Of a DNA stretch of 64,000 nt, positions 38,802 through 47,096 are shown one piece after another. The notes below the pieces were generated by a model. The model saw only the letters and a list, made by a program, of their open reading frames with translations. It had not been told where the DNA came from and did no database searches. How positions within the stretch are numbered: position 1 is the stretch's first letter; each line of letters begins with the position of its first letter. The stretch spans positions 2,636,953 through 2,700,952 of the forward strand of contig NZ_CP083985.1 in NCBI RefSeq assembly GCF_020172665.1, read 5' to 3'. The stretch is from [Mycobacterium] zoologicum (GTDB taxonomy: Bacteria; Actinomycetota; Actinomycetes; Mycobacteriales; Mycobacteriaceae). The position numbers were made by a program, and so were the translations under genes.

Positions 38802-39422
38802 ATGTTCGCGCGCGCTACCTCGATACACGCACATCCATCATTCCTCGATGAGGGGATCACCCACGTCCGCGGCGTGGTGATGCCGACACTGGCCGACACC
38901 GACGGCTGCGCGGGGATGTCCATGCTGGTCGACCGCGACGCCGGGCGCTGCATCATCACCTCGTCCTGGCTGGACGAGGACACCCTGCGTGCCAGCGAGA
39001 TCAGTGCCCAGCAGCTGTGCGACCGGGCCACCGAGATCTTTCACGCCACCGCCGAGATCAGCCGCTGGGAGATCGCCGCGGTGCACCGCGACCACCGGTC
39101 CCGACGTCACGCCGGCGCTCGGGTCACCTGGCTGCGGACCGACCCGGCGCGGTGCGAGCGACTGATCGACACCTACAACCTGGCGCTGATGCCCGAGGTG
39201 GAGGATCTCGGCGGGTTCTGCAGCGCCACGCTGATGGTGGACCGGCGCTCCGGCCGGGCGGTGTCGTCGGTCAGCTTCGATGACCGGGCGGCGATGGTGG
39301 CCAGCCGGGGCGGCGAGCAGGCGATCTGGGCCAGGGCCGTCAACGACGCCTCCGCCGAAGTGGTGGAGGTCGCCGAATTCGACTTGGCGATAGCGCATTT
39401 GAACGTGCCGGAGATGGCCTGA
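38802..39422 (+). CDS. tandem ABM-like (dimeric alpha/beta barrel) protein
   Basis: The 206-residue protein appears to have two similar halves. Each carries an antibiotic-biosynthesis-monooxygenase-like ferredoxin fold: ITHVRGVVMPTLADTDGCAG and MSMLVDRDAGRCIITSSW in the first, then MPEVEDLGGFCSATLMVDRR and SGRAVSSVSFDD in the second. The motif Pxx-x-D-x-x-G-x-x-(G/S)-x-x-LMVDR recurs about 115 residues apart. CCCGGAGG before the ATG decides the start. Proteins of this type act on heme or polyketide-like substrates or are regulators; the reaction here is unknown. Confidence 0.72.
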   Translation: MFARATSIHAHPSFLDEGITHVRGVVMPTLADTDGCAGMSMLVDRDAGRCIITSSWLDEDTLRASEISAQQLCDRATEIFHATAEISRWEIAAVHRDHRSRRHAGARVTWLRTDPARCERLIDTYNLALMPEVEDLGGFCSATLMVDRRSGRAVSSVSFDDRAAMVASRGGEQAIWARAVNDASAEVVEVAEFDLAIAHLNVPEMA

Positions 39423-39533
39423 TCGCCGTCAGCCGTATTGGGCGAAGCTGCCGCTGGGGCGCGCTTCGGTATCGGTGACCGCACGCTACTCTTTGGTCGC
39501 GGCGCCTTGCCGCCTTTGCTAGGAGGTATCCCC

Positions 39534-40307
39534 ATGCGGTCCTTTGCGGTGGCCGTGGTCGCCATCGGCGCCACCACGTTCGGTTGCCAAGCCGTTGCCG
39601 TGGCGGCCCCGACGGATTACTGCGCCGAGCTCCACGGTGGCAATGCCGGCCGTACGTGTGAGATCCAGCTCTCCGAGACGGGGTACACCGTCGACATCAG
39701 CATGCCGCTGAACTACCCCGACCAGAAGCCGGTCGCCGAGTACATCGCCGCGACCCGCGACGCGTTCCTCAACTCGGCCAAAGCCGGTGCGTCCGGCAGC
39801 ACGCAGTCCAAGTTGAGCATCAAGCCAACGGAATACAGCTCGGCGATTCCCCCGCGCGGCACACAGTCGGTGGTGTTCACGGTGAACCAGAACATCGGCG
39901 GGGCACAGCCACAGACGACGTACAAGGCGTTCAACTGGGACCAGACCTACCGCAAGTCAATCCTGTTCGGGGCTGCAGCGGACGACAAAGACCATGCTCC
40001 GCTGTGGCAGGTGGACGATCCGCTGAAGACCGTCGCGCCGATCGTCCAGACCGAACTGCAGCAGCAGTTGGCGCCGCCGCCGCCGGCTACGAACACATCC
40101 GGCACCACGGCCAGCGCCACAGCACCGGCACCGGCACCGTTGCCGATCGCCCCGGCCGCGCTGTACGACCCGAACAACTATCAGAATTTCGCAGTGGTCA
40201 ACGACGGGGTGATCTTCTTCTTCGATCAGGGCGTGTTGTTACCCGCCTCGGCCGGGGGTTTGCACGTGCTGGTGCCCAGGGCGGCAATCGACCCGATGAT
40301 CGCGTAG
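39534..40307 (+). CDS. secreted MPT64-like protein (DUF3298-type)
   Basis: The 257-residue protein has a signal peptide (MRSFAVAVVAIGATTFG, ending near AVAVAAP). A first domain contains YCAELHGGNAGRTCEIQLSE with paired Cys, then a C-terminal beta-grasp-like region (YQNFAVVNDGVIFFFDQGVL). This resembles secreted antigen MPT64/RsiV-type DUF3298 proteins. A Pro/Ala/Thr-rich linker (about 187-210) separates the halves. AGGAGGT precedes the ATG. It is followed by an intrinsic terminator, then the left copy of the attachment-site repeat, so it is the last gene of the chromosome before the integrated element. Confidence 0.85.
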   Translation: MRSFAVAVVAIGATTFGCQAVAVAAPTDYCAELHGGNAGRTCEIQLSETGYTVDISMPLNYPDQKPVAEYIAATRDAFLNSAKAGASGSTQSKLSIKPTEYSSAIPPRGTQSVVFTVNQNIGGAQPQTTYKAFNWDQTYRKSILFGAAADDKDHAPLWQVDDPLKTVAPIVQTELQQQLAPPPPATNTSGTTASATAPAPAPLPIAPAALYDPNNYQNFAVVNDGVIFFFDQGVLLPASAGGLHVLVPRAAIDPMIA

Positions 40308-40325
40308 CCATGCGATCTGAAACAG

Positions 40326-40352
40326 AAAAGCCACCCCTTGGGTGGCTTTTTT
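40326..40352 (+). terminator. intrinsic terminator after MPT64-like gene
   Basis: AAAAGCCACCC-CTT-GGGTGGCTTTTTT is a perfect stem with a T run starting 19 bp after the stop codon. Its T run meets the first base of the left att repeat. Confidence 0.9.
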
Positions 40353-40399
40353 GTGGTCCCGGCTGGGATCGAACCAGCGACCTTCCGCGTGTGAGGCGG
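40351..40399. repeat. left attachment-site copy (partial tRNA-Val)
   Basis: These 49 bases are identical to 59229-59277. They correspond to the 3' part of tRNA-Val from the anticodon stem through the acceptor 3' strand, without the 5' half, so no tRNA is encoded here. Identity ends sharply at 40400 (GTGGAATG versus ACGCTCTC). Confidence 0.92.
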
Positions 40400-40485
40400 G
40401 TGGAATGACCGCTGACCTGCAGTTTATCTACTTCTATGCGTCGTATGCGGCGCACTGAACGCGTCTGACGCAGGCCACTCGCCCG

Positions 40486-40509
40486 GCGACCGGACACAAA
40501 CCGGACACG
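40486..40509 (+). promoter_or_regulatory. candidate integrase arm-type site, left
   Basis: GCGACCGGACACAAACCGGA-CACG matches 59158-59181 at 22 of 24 positions in the same orientation. Each copy contains two CGGACA units 11 bp apart. Position just inside each att core suggests arm-type integrase binding sites; this is inference. Confidence 0.4.
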
Positions 40510-40609
40510 GTGACCGAGCTCCCGACTGGGGATGCCTCCGCCCGGCTGGTCACCCCGATCCGTGCCGCCTGCGCCAGGGAACAGGCTCCCAAAGCCCGGC
40601 ACCCCAACC

Positions 40610-40800
40610 CTACAAACACACCCGCCACGGAGCGACTCACCCACCTCACGCAACAACGCCCCGAACGGCCAGTCGGAACACGTCCGGAGCTGCGGAGCGG
40701 CGTAGGCCGTGTTCCGACTGGGACCAACCAACTTGCCATACCTGCCAAAGTGCCCAGAGAGACCGACCGGGGGCGACGCCGGGACCCACATCATGACCGG
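40610..40800 (-). repeat. structured island-end repeat, copy 1
   Basis: Read on the minus strand from 40800, this matches 56979-57165 read on the plus strand, beginning with the identical CCGGTCATGATGTGGGTCCC and continuing at roughly three-quarters identity. A perfect 12-bp inverted repeat (40671-40682 with 40708-40719) sits inside. Confidence 0.75.
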
Positions 40801-40921
40801 GCCCGAAGAAGTCCGGCAGGACGGACGAATCCCATCCGCGACAAAAGGGCCACGGTGCAGGAGCGCCGAAAGCCCCCAAGCCGCCGGGTGCCGAGTCGCC
40901 GTCGCCTTGACGCGTCGCAGA

Positions 40922-42076
40922 TCACCGGCTCGACCGGACTATTCCCCAGCTGCCGTCGCTCCGCTGCGCCAGGCCGGCTACCTCGAGCATGGCCAGCGGC
41001 CCGAACACTTGTGCCGGGGCCAACCCGGAGGCGACGGCGATCTGGTCGACGGTGGCGACGCCGCGGCCCGGCAGTGCGTCGTAGACCTGACGTTCGGCGT
41101 CGCTGAGGCCGTCCAGCGGGGTGGCCGGCCGCGGCGGCTCGGGCGCCAGTTCCCCGGCCCGGCCCGCCAACTCGATCACCTCCTCGGCCCGGGTGACCAG
41201 TTCGGCACCGGCGCGCAGCAGCTTGTGGCAGCCCGCCGAGGCCGCACTGGTGACCGGACCGGGCACCGCGGCCACCAGCCGGCCCAGCAGCCACGCCCAC
41301 GCGGCGGTGTTGGCCGTGCCGCTGCGCAGCCCCGCCTCCACCACCACGGTTGCACCAGACAATGCCGCCACCAGCCGATTGCGGGTCAAAAACCGGTAGC
41401 CGAGCGGGCGGAAGCCCGGCGGGTACTCGGTGACCAGCAACCCCTGCTCACCGATACGGTGCAGCAGCGCGGAATGGCCGACCGGAGAGCAGATGTCGAT
41501 TCCGCCGGCCAGCACCGCTACCGTCGTGCCGTCGACGGCGAGCGCGCCACGGTGAGCCGCACCCTCGATTCCGTAGGAGCCGCCAGCGACCACCGCCACG
41601 TCGCGTTCGGCCAGCCCGGCAGCCAGGTCGGCGGCCACCAGCTCGCCGTAGCTGGTGGCGGCCCGCGTCCCGATGACGGCCGCGGCGCGCTGCGCGGTGT
41701 CGGCGAGGCGCGCCGGGCCCTGCGCCCACAGCGCCAGGGGCGGGAGGCAGTACCGCTTCCTGCCCGCTGCACCGGCTGCGGCGCCGTCGAATGCTGCGAA
41801 CGCCAGCAGCGGCCACTCGTCGTCGTCGGGGGTGATCAGCCGGCAACCGCGGCGGGCCAGCAGCTCCAGATCATCAGTGCTCCGGTCGATCTCCCGTCTG
41901 GCCGCGGTGTGTTTGGCCAGCTCCGGGTTGACCGCACCTCGCCGGATGCGTTCGGCCGCCTCGATCGGGCCGACCCGCCCGACCAGCGCGGCCAGGTCCG
42001 GGCGCGGCGGTTCGGCCACCCGGGACAGGTAAGCCCAGGCCCGCAGCGTGGTGTCGGCTGGGTCAGTGGCACTCAT
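40922..42076 (-). CDS. dprA: DNA processing protein DprA
   Basis: DprA loads RecA on incoming single-stranded DNA during natural transformation; its role in mycobacteria is unclear. The 384-residue protein has the Rossmann-like core with GTRAATSYGELVAADLAAGL, GGSYGIEGAAHRGAL, AVLAGGIDICSPVGH and LTRNRLVAALSGATVVVEAG, plus a C-terminal winged-helix (DQIAVASGLAPAQV). The start overlaps the comM stop by 4 bp. In other mycobacteria dprA-comM-yraN is a core cluster (Rv2896c-Rv2898c), so its presence between the att repeats is unexpected. Confidence 0.93.
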   Translation of the reverse strand: MSATDPADTTLRAWAYLSRVAEPPRPDLAALVGRVGPIEAAERIRRGAVNPELAKHTAARREIDRSTDDLELLARRGCRLITPDDDEWPLLAFAAFDGAAAGAAGRKRYCLPPLALWAQGPARLADTAQRAAAVIGTRAATSYGELVAADLAAGLAERDVAVVAGGSYGIEGAAHRGALAVDGTTVAVLAGGIDICSPVGHSALLHRIGEQGLLVTEYPPGFRPLGYRFLTRNRLVAALSGATVVVEAGLRSGTANTAAWAWLLGRLVAAVPGPVTSAASAGCHKLLRAGAELVTRAEEVIELAGRAGELAPEPPRPATPLDGLSDAERQVYDALPGRGVATVDQIAVASGLAPAQVFGPLAMLEVAGLAQRSDGSWGIVRSSR

Positions 42077-43584
42077 CGGGCTGGCCCCGGCGGGCGGAAA
42101 CTGAGCGCCGCGGAGACCTCGTCGAGGCTGGGCGAGTTCCGGCCCGCCAGATCGGCCAGGGTCCAGGCCACCCGCAGGGTGCGGTCGACCCCGCGGATCG
42201 AGAGCAGGCCGCGGTCCAGGGCGGTGCGCAGCGGCGCCATCGCGGTGGCGCTCGGCTCGAACGTGCGGCGCAGCAACGCCCCGCTGACTTCGGCGTTGGT
42301 CGCAAAGCCGTGCGGCCCCCAGCGGTGTGCGGCCGCAGCGCGCGCCTGTGCCACCCGGGCCCGCACCACCGCCGTCGACTCCCCATCGGCAGCGGAGAAC
42401 GCGCCCGCCCGCACCGGATGCATCTCGACCCGCAGGTCTACCCGGTCCAGCAGCGGCCCGGACAATCGGCCGAGGTAGCGCCGCTTCTCGATCGGCCTAC
42501 ACGTGCAGTCCCGCGGGTCGGCCGGCGCGCACGGGCACGGATTGGCGGCCATCACCAGCTGGAAGCGGGCCGGATAGCAGGCCACCCCGTCACAGCGGGC
42601 CAGCCGGATCTCCCCGTCTTCCAACGGTGTTCGCAGCGCCTCCAGGGCGCTCACCCGGATCTCGGCGCATTCGTCGAGGAACAGCACGCCACGGTGCGCG
42701 CGGCTCACCGCGCCGGGCTTTGCCATTCCGGAGCCGCCCCCGACCAACGCGGCGACGCTGGAGCTGTGGTGCGGCGCGATGAACGGCGGGCGGGTGATCA
42801 GCGGTGCGCAACCAGACAGCAGGCCCGCTACCGAGTGAATCGCGGTGACCTCCAACGACTCGGTCTCGGTCAGCGGCGGCAGCAGGCCGGGAAGACGCTG
42901 GGCGAGCATGGTTTTGCCGATTCCGGGTGGGCCGGTCAGCATCAGATGATGCGATCCGGCCGCGGCCACCTCGACGGCGAACCGCGCCTGGGCCTGACCG
43001 ACCACCTCCGCCAGCTCCGCGGCGGGGGCGGCAGGCGGGGGCGCCGTGGTAATGCGGTCGGCCAGCCGAGCCGACCCGTCCAGCCAGCCGTGCAGCTGAC
43101 TCAGCGTCGCCACCCCAAAGACATCGATGCCGTCCACCAGGCTGGCTTCGGCGAGGTTTTCCAACGGCACCACGGCGGCGGGCCAGCCGTCGTTCTTGGC
43201 GGCCAGCACCGCAGGCAGCACCCCGTGGACCGGGCGCACCCGTCCATCCAGCGCCAGCTCGCCGAGCAACACCGTCTTGTCCAGCTGCGACCACGGCGTG
43301 CCGCGGCCCGCCGAGAGCACCGCGGCCGCAAGGGCCAGGTCATACACCGAGCCGGTCTTGGGCAGCGTGGCCGGGGACAGCGCCAACGTAAGGCATGAGG
43401 TCGGCCAGCGCTGCCCACTATTGGTGATCGCCGCCCGAACCCGGTCCCGCGACTCCTGCAGTGCGGCATCGGGCAGCCCCACCAGATGCACCTTGGGCAA
43501 GCCCGCGGTGATGTCGGCCTCGATCTCCACGATCAGACCGTCCAGGCCGCGCACCGCGACCGAAAACGCCCGTCCGAGTGCCAT
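42073..43584 (-). CDS. comM: ComM-like Mg-chelatase-family ATPase
   Basis: ComM is a hexameric helicase that extends branch migration when transformed DNA is integrated. The 503-residue protein has the N-terminal domain with GLPKVHLVGLPDAALQESRD, AAA+ Walker A LTGPPGIGKTMLAQ (about residues 212-225), Walker B GVLFLDECAE, and the zinc-binding MAANPCPCAP with DCTCRP. ATG 43584 is chosen at the conserved MALGRAFSVAV start. It is coupled to dprA. The usual upstream partner yraN is missing; only a degenerate stretch resembling its 3' end remains at 43585-43711. Confidence 0.93.
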   Translation of the reverse strand: MALGRAFSVAVRGLDGLIVEIEADITAGLPKVHLVGLPDAALQESRDRVRAAITNSGQRWPTSCLTLALSPATLPKTGSVYDLALAAAVLSAGRGTPWSQLDKTVLLGELALDGRVRPVHGVLPAVLAAKNDGWPAAVVPLENLAEASLVDGIDVFGVATLSQLHGWLDGSARLADRITTAPPPAAPAAELAEVVGQAQARFAVEVAAAGSHHLMLTGPPGIGKTMLAQRLPGLLPPLTETESLEVTAIHSVAGLLSGCAPLITRPPFIAPHHSSSVAALVGGGSGMAKPGAVSRAHRGVLFLDECAEIRVSALEALRTPLEDGEIRLARCDGVACYPARFQLVMAANPCPCAPADPRDCTCRPIEKRRYLGRLSGPLLDRVDLRVEMHPVRAGAFSAADGESTAVVRARVAQARAAAAHRWGPHGFATNAEVSGALLRRTFEPSATAMAPLRTALDRGLLSIRGVDRTLRVAWTLADLAGRNSPSLDEVSAALSFRPPGPAR

Positions 43585-43711
43585 CACTTCACCCCCCGCG
43601 GCTGAGTGCTCTCCGGGATGAACGCCACGGTGCGCGTGTCCGGCGCATGGGTCATGGTTGTCATGCCCGTCAGGTTGGGCCATGGCACCGACGACGTCGA
43701 GGCGGACCGCA
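43585..43711 (-). pseudogene. possible decayed 3' end of yraN
   Basis: Directly upstream of comM, one frame reads DAVRLDVVGAM, resembling the AVRIDVIG strand near the end of YraN nucleases. Another frame ends PESTQPRGVK-stop, with TGATG joining to comM, as in PEITHLxGxG-stop of intact yraN. The two pieces are in different frames and the 5' part is absent; the ligase gene ends only 25 bp further. I read it as a truncated, frameshifted remnant, but the match is short. Confidence 0.35.
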
Positions 43712-43735
43712 TCGAAAACAGCTCCCGGCAGCCAG

Positions 43736-45541
43736 TTATCCCCAGATCGACCTTTCTGCACAGCTGCGGTTTCGGGTGAGCGCGACGACGGTGGCGTGCC
43801 GCGGTTCACCGGCCGGGTCGACGGTCACCGGGGCCTGCCACTGGGCGACGGTGTCGAGGTCACCGTCGAGGTATAGGCAGCGGCAGGCGGTACGGCGGAT
43901 GGGGCCGCTCGCGGTGGTGGGCAGCCGCATAGGCGCCACCAAGAGGATCGAATCCGCTTGGATGCCAGGAGATTCATGCAGAACCGACTGGATCAGTGGC
44001 ACCAGTGTGGCCAGTTCTGTCACGCCGATGTCGCGGCTGACCTCGTTCACCACTACCAACTTCTCGTATTCGTCGGCGAACACCGCGCCACGCCCCGATA
44101 GCAACACCGCATGGCAATCCTGCACCGTGGCTTCAATCTCTTTCGGGTAGTAGTGCACCCCACCGAGCACCACCAGGTCTTTGCAGCGTCCGGTGACGAA
44201 TAACTCCCCGCTGCGGATAAATCCTCGATCGCCGGTGCGCAAAAACGGGCCTCCCCCGCCGTCTGCGAGGAACGCCTCGAAGATCTGATCGCTCTGAGCC
44301 GGTGCATCCCAATAGCTTTGGGCGACCCCAGGTCCGCCCACCCAGATTTCGCCCACTTCATCGGGACCGCACTCCAGTCGGGTGTCGGGGTCGACGATCG
44401 CCACCTGCTGACGCGGTCGCCCACACCCCACCACAGCGACCGCCCCGGGGTCATCCGCGTCGGCGTCCAGAGCCCACCCCGAGGCTAGGCCAGCGCGATC
44501 GATGTGACACACCACCGGTGGGCCGGATTGCGAACCGCCGGAGACCAGCAGGGTGGCCTCCGCCCGCCCGTACACCGACATGAACGCCTCACGGCGAAAG
44601 CCTGCCGGGGCGAATGCGTCGGCGAAGGCCCACATCGTGGCCGCCCGCACCGGCTCGGCCCCAGTAATCACCGCGGTGGACAGGCTCAACAGATCGAGCG
44701 CCGCACGCTCGGTTGGGGTGCTGCGCTGCACACACAACCGGTAGGCCAGATCCGGAGCCATGGTCAGCGTGGCCCGCCACCGGCAGATCGCCTCCAACCA
44801 GCGCATCGGCCGCTGGATCAACGCCGACGGCGACATCAACACGGTGGTGGCGCCCAGGTAGATCGGCGCCAGCACCCCGCCGATCAGGCCCCTCTCGTGG
44901 TGCGTCGGCAGCCACGACACCGCCACATCACGGTGATCACCGAGCCCCGCCGCACCGATGGCCTCCAGGTTGGCCATGACGTTCTCGTGGGTCACCACCA
45001 CGCCCCTCGGGCAGCGAGGTGACCCCGCCGAATACACAATCAGTGCAATGCTGTCGGCGTCGACGGCCGGCGCCGCCCATTGCTGCGCATCGCCTTCCTC
45101 GGTGCCACACCACACCAGAGGTTCATCGTTAACCCGTCCGGCCAAGGTGTCGACCGCCGAGCGGATGCTTTCCGGCAGCTGCGGGGACCCCACCGCAAAC
45201 CCCGCCCCGACATCGGCGATTACCGCCGCCAACCGCGGCCCTACCCGCTGCGGCACCGGCACCGCAACCCCACCGGCATACCAGCACCCGAAAATCCCAG
45301 CGATCCCCTCCAAACCCGGACCGCACAACACCAATACCCGCGAACCCGCAGCACCCAACCCCTGCAGCCGGGCTCCGATCGCCCGCGCCCGAAGATCCAA
45401 CTCCCGATACGTCAACGCGCTACCGTCGCGGCCATCCCCGTAATAGGAGAAGCTGCACGCGGTCTTCTCCCCGAACCGCGCTGCCTGCTGACGCAGCAAC
45501 TCCACCACGGTGTCCGCAGTAGGTGCAATATCCACGCCCAT
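43736..45541 (-). CDS. FAAL-like acyl-AMP ligase with altered catalytic motifs
   Basis: This 601-residue protein has the overall sequence of mycobacterial fatty acyl-AMP ligases: TYRELDLRARAIGARLQGLG, SWLPTHHERGLIGGVL, the YGRAEATLLVSGG region and a C-terminal domain. These enzymes adenylate fatty acids for loading on polyketide synthases. Two key motifs deviate: the phosphate loop is YSAGSPRCPRGV instead of a SGST-x-x-P-x-GV type, and the A10 motif reads PTTASGPIRRTAC, with Pro at about residue 547 where the catalytic Lys is expected. It may be inactive or repurposed. It follows a truncated paralog after 18 bp and shares its operon. Confidence 0.82.
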   Translation of the reverse strand: MGVDIAPTADTVVELLRQQAARFGEKTACSFSYYGDGRDGSALTYRELDLRARAIGARLQGLGAAGSRVLVLCGPGLEGIAGIFGCWYAGGVAVPVPQRVGPRLAAVIADVGAGFAVGSPQLPESIRSAVDTLAGRVNDEPLVWCGTEEGDAQQWAAPAVDADSIALIVYSAGSPRCPRGVVVTHENVMANLEAIGAAGLGDHRDVAVSWLPTHHERGLIGGVLAPIYLGATTVLMSPSALIQRPMRWLEAICRWRATLTMAPDLAYRLCVQRSTPTERAALDLLSLSTAVITGAEPVRAATMWAFADAFAPAGFRREAFMSVYGRAEATLLVSGGSQSGPPVVCHIDRAGLASGWALDADADDPGAVAVVGCGRPRQQVAIVDPDTRLECGPDEVGEIWVGGPGVAQSYWDAPAQSDQIFEAFLADGGGGPFLRTGDRGFIRSGELFVTGRCKDLVVLGGVHYYPKEIEATVQDCHAVLLSGRGAVFADEYEKLVVVNEVSRDIGVTELATLVPLIQSVLHESPGIQADSILLVAPMRLPTTASGPIRRTACRCLYLDGDLDTVAQWQAPVTVDPAGEPRHATVVALTRNRSCAERSIWG

Positions 45542-45559
45542 CCCCGAACCCCGCAGCTC

Positions 45560-47056
45560 CTACGCGCTACGACCGCAGTCGCCACCACCGGATGGCGGCG
45601 TCGCGGTAAATACCGCACCACGCCCGGCAACCAACAGCGGATGACAGGCCGCCACGGTGGCCTCGAGGTCATGCGGGTGGTAGTGCGCCCCGCCTAGGAC
45701 CACCAGGTCGTGGCAGCGCCCGATGACGAACAATTGCCCGCCGCGGACGAATCCGCGATCTCCGCTGCGCAGAAACGGGCCGTTGCGGGCGTGGGCGGGC
45801 ATCGCCCCGAACATCTGCTCGGTGGGCGCGGGCGCATCCCAATAGCCGCGGGCCACACTGGGCCCGGCGATCCAGATCTCGCCGACCTCATTGGGTTTGC
45901 AGGGCCGCCAGGACTGTGGGTCGACGATCACCACCTGTGCGCGGGGCCGCCCACAGCCCACCACCTCGACAGCACCGGGATCATCGGGGGCGGCGTCGAC
46001 AACACGGTCCGACTGCAGCGCAACCTGATCGAGGTGGCGTATCACCGGTAGCGGGGATGCCGCACCGCCAGCCACTAGCCCGCTGGCCTCGGGCAACCCG
46101 TAGACCGGCGTGAACGCTTCACCACGAAACCCCGACGGTGCGAACGCGTCGCTGAAGCTGCGCATCGTGGCCGCCCGCAGCGGCTGCCCGGTATTGGTCG
46201 CCGTGGATAGGCTGGACAGATCCAGGCCCGCCCGCTCCGCAGGGGTGGAGCGCGCCACACACGACCGGTACGCGACATCCGGGGCGACGGTCATCGTGGC
46301 TCGCCACCGGGAGATCGCTTCCAGCCAGCACAGCGGACGCGCCATGACCGCCGACGGCGACATCAACACCGTCGAACACCCCCGATAGATCCCGCTCAAC
46401 ACGGCGCCGATCAGGCCCATCCCGTGATGGGTGGGCAGCCACGACACCGCGACGTCACGATGATCGCCCGGCCAGGCTTCGCCGAGGGCCACCAGACTCG
46501 CCATCAGATTGCCGTGCATCAGCACCACACCCCGCGCCGCACGGGTCGGGGCCGACGGGTACTGGACCATCGCCACGGTGTGCGCGTCGATCACCGGTAC
46601 CTGCCAGCTGCCGGCATCCCCGTTTTCGGTGTCGCACCACACCAACGGCTCCCCTACCCGCCCGGCCAGGGTGTCCACCGCCGCGCGGATGCTGGCCGGC
46701 GTCACCGTGGAAGCCAGCGCGAAGCCCGCCCCGACATCGGCGATCACCGACGCCAACCCCGGCCCAACCCGTTCAGGGATCGGCACCGCAATCCCACCGG
46801 CATACCAACACCCGAACATGCCGGCGACACTGTCTAATCCGGGTCGGCACAGCACCAACACCGGCGAACCCTCAAGCACACCCGACCGCTGCAACCCCGC
46901 CCCGATCGCCCGCGCCCGATAATCCAGCTCCCGGAACGTCACCTGGGCGCCGTATCGGCCATCACCGTGATACGAGTAGCTGAACGCGGCTTTCTCCCCA
47001 CACCACGCCGCCTGCTGACCCAACAACTCCACCACCGTGTCCGCGGTCGGCGTCAC
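45560..47056 (-). CDS. truncated FAAL-like protein (paralog)
   Basis: This 498-residue protein aligns with the downstream 601-residue ligase from the start (TPTADTVVELLGQQAAWCGE versus APTADTVVELLRQQAARFGE) to GRGAVF. It then ends after a short unrelated tail, PPSGGGDCGRSA. About 115 C-terminal residues, including the mobile domain with A10, are missing. Its phosphate loop is also changed (YPSAPTRAARGV). GTG 47056 is chosen because GGGAG precedes it and it matches the paralog's start. It looks like one half of a tandem duplication that has lost its 3' end. Whether the product folds is doubtful. Confidence 0.72.
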   Translation of the reverse strand: MTPTADTVVELLGQQAAWCGEKAAFSYSYHGDGRYGAQVTFRELDYRARAIGAGLQRSGVLEGSPVLVLCRPGLDSVAGMFGCWYAGGIAVPIPERVGPGLASVIADVGAGFALASTVTPASIRAAVDTLAGRVGEPLVWCDTENGDAGSWQVPVIDAHTVAMVQYPSAPTRAARGVVLMHGNLMASLVALGEAWPGDHRDVAVSWLPTHHGMGLIGAVLSGIYRGCSTVLMSPSAVMARPLCWLEAISRWRATMTVAPDVAYRSCVARSTPAERAGLDLSSLSTATNTGQPLRAATMRSFSDAFAPSGFRGEAFTPVYGLPEASGLVAGGAASPLPVIRHLDQVALQSDRVVDAAPDDPGAVEVVGCGRPRAQVVIVDPQSWRPCKPNEVGEIWIAGPSVARGYWDAPAPTEQMFGAMPAHARNGPFLRSGDRGFVRGGQLFVIGRCHDLVVLGGAHYHPHDLEATVAACHPLLVAGRGAVFTATPPSGGGDCGRSA

Positions 47057-47096
47057 CTCCCCGAGGAGGCGGGGTGCGAGACGGTCCTGGACGGGC

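Larger units (their letters stand above)
40400..40921. other. gene-free left end of island
   Basis: No convincing gene lies between the att copy and the dprA stop. It holds a candidate integrase arm site (40486-40509) and one copy of a structured, roughly 190-bp repeat (40610-40800). Short open frames here (for example 40434-40748 on the minus strand) coincide with the repeat and have no ribosome site or recognisable product. Confidence 0.6.

Noticed and set aside
40434..40748. Minus-strand open frame of 104 codons at the island's left end
   Set aside because: It lies across the structured repeat, has no Shine-Dalgarno, and the better explanation is the repeat itself.
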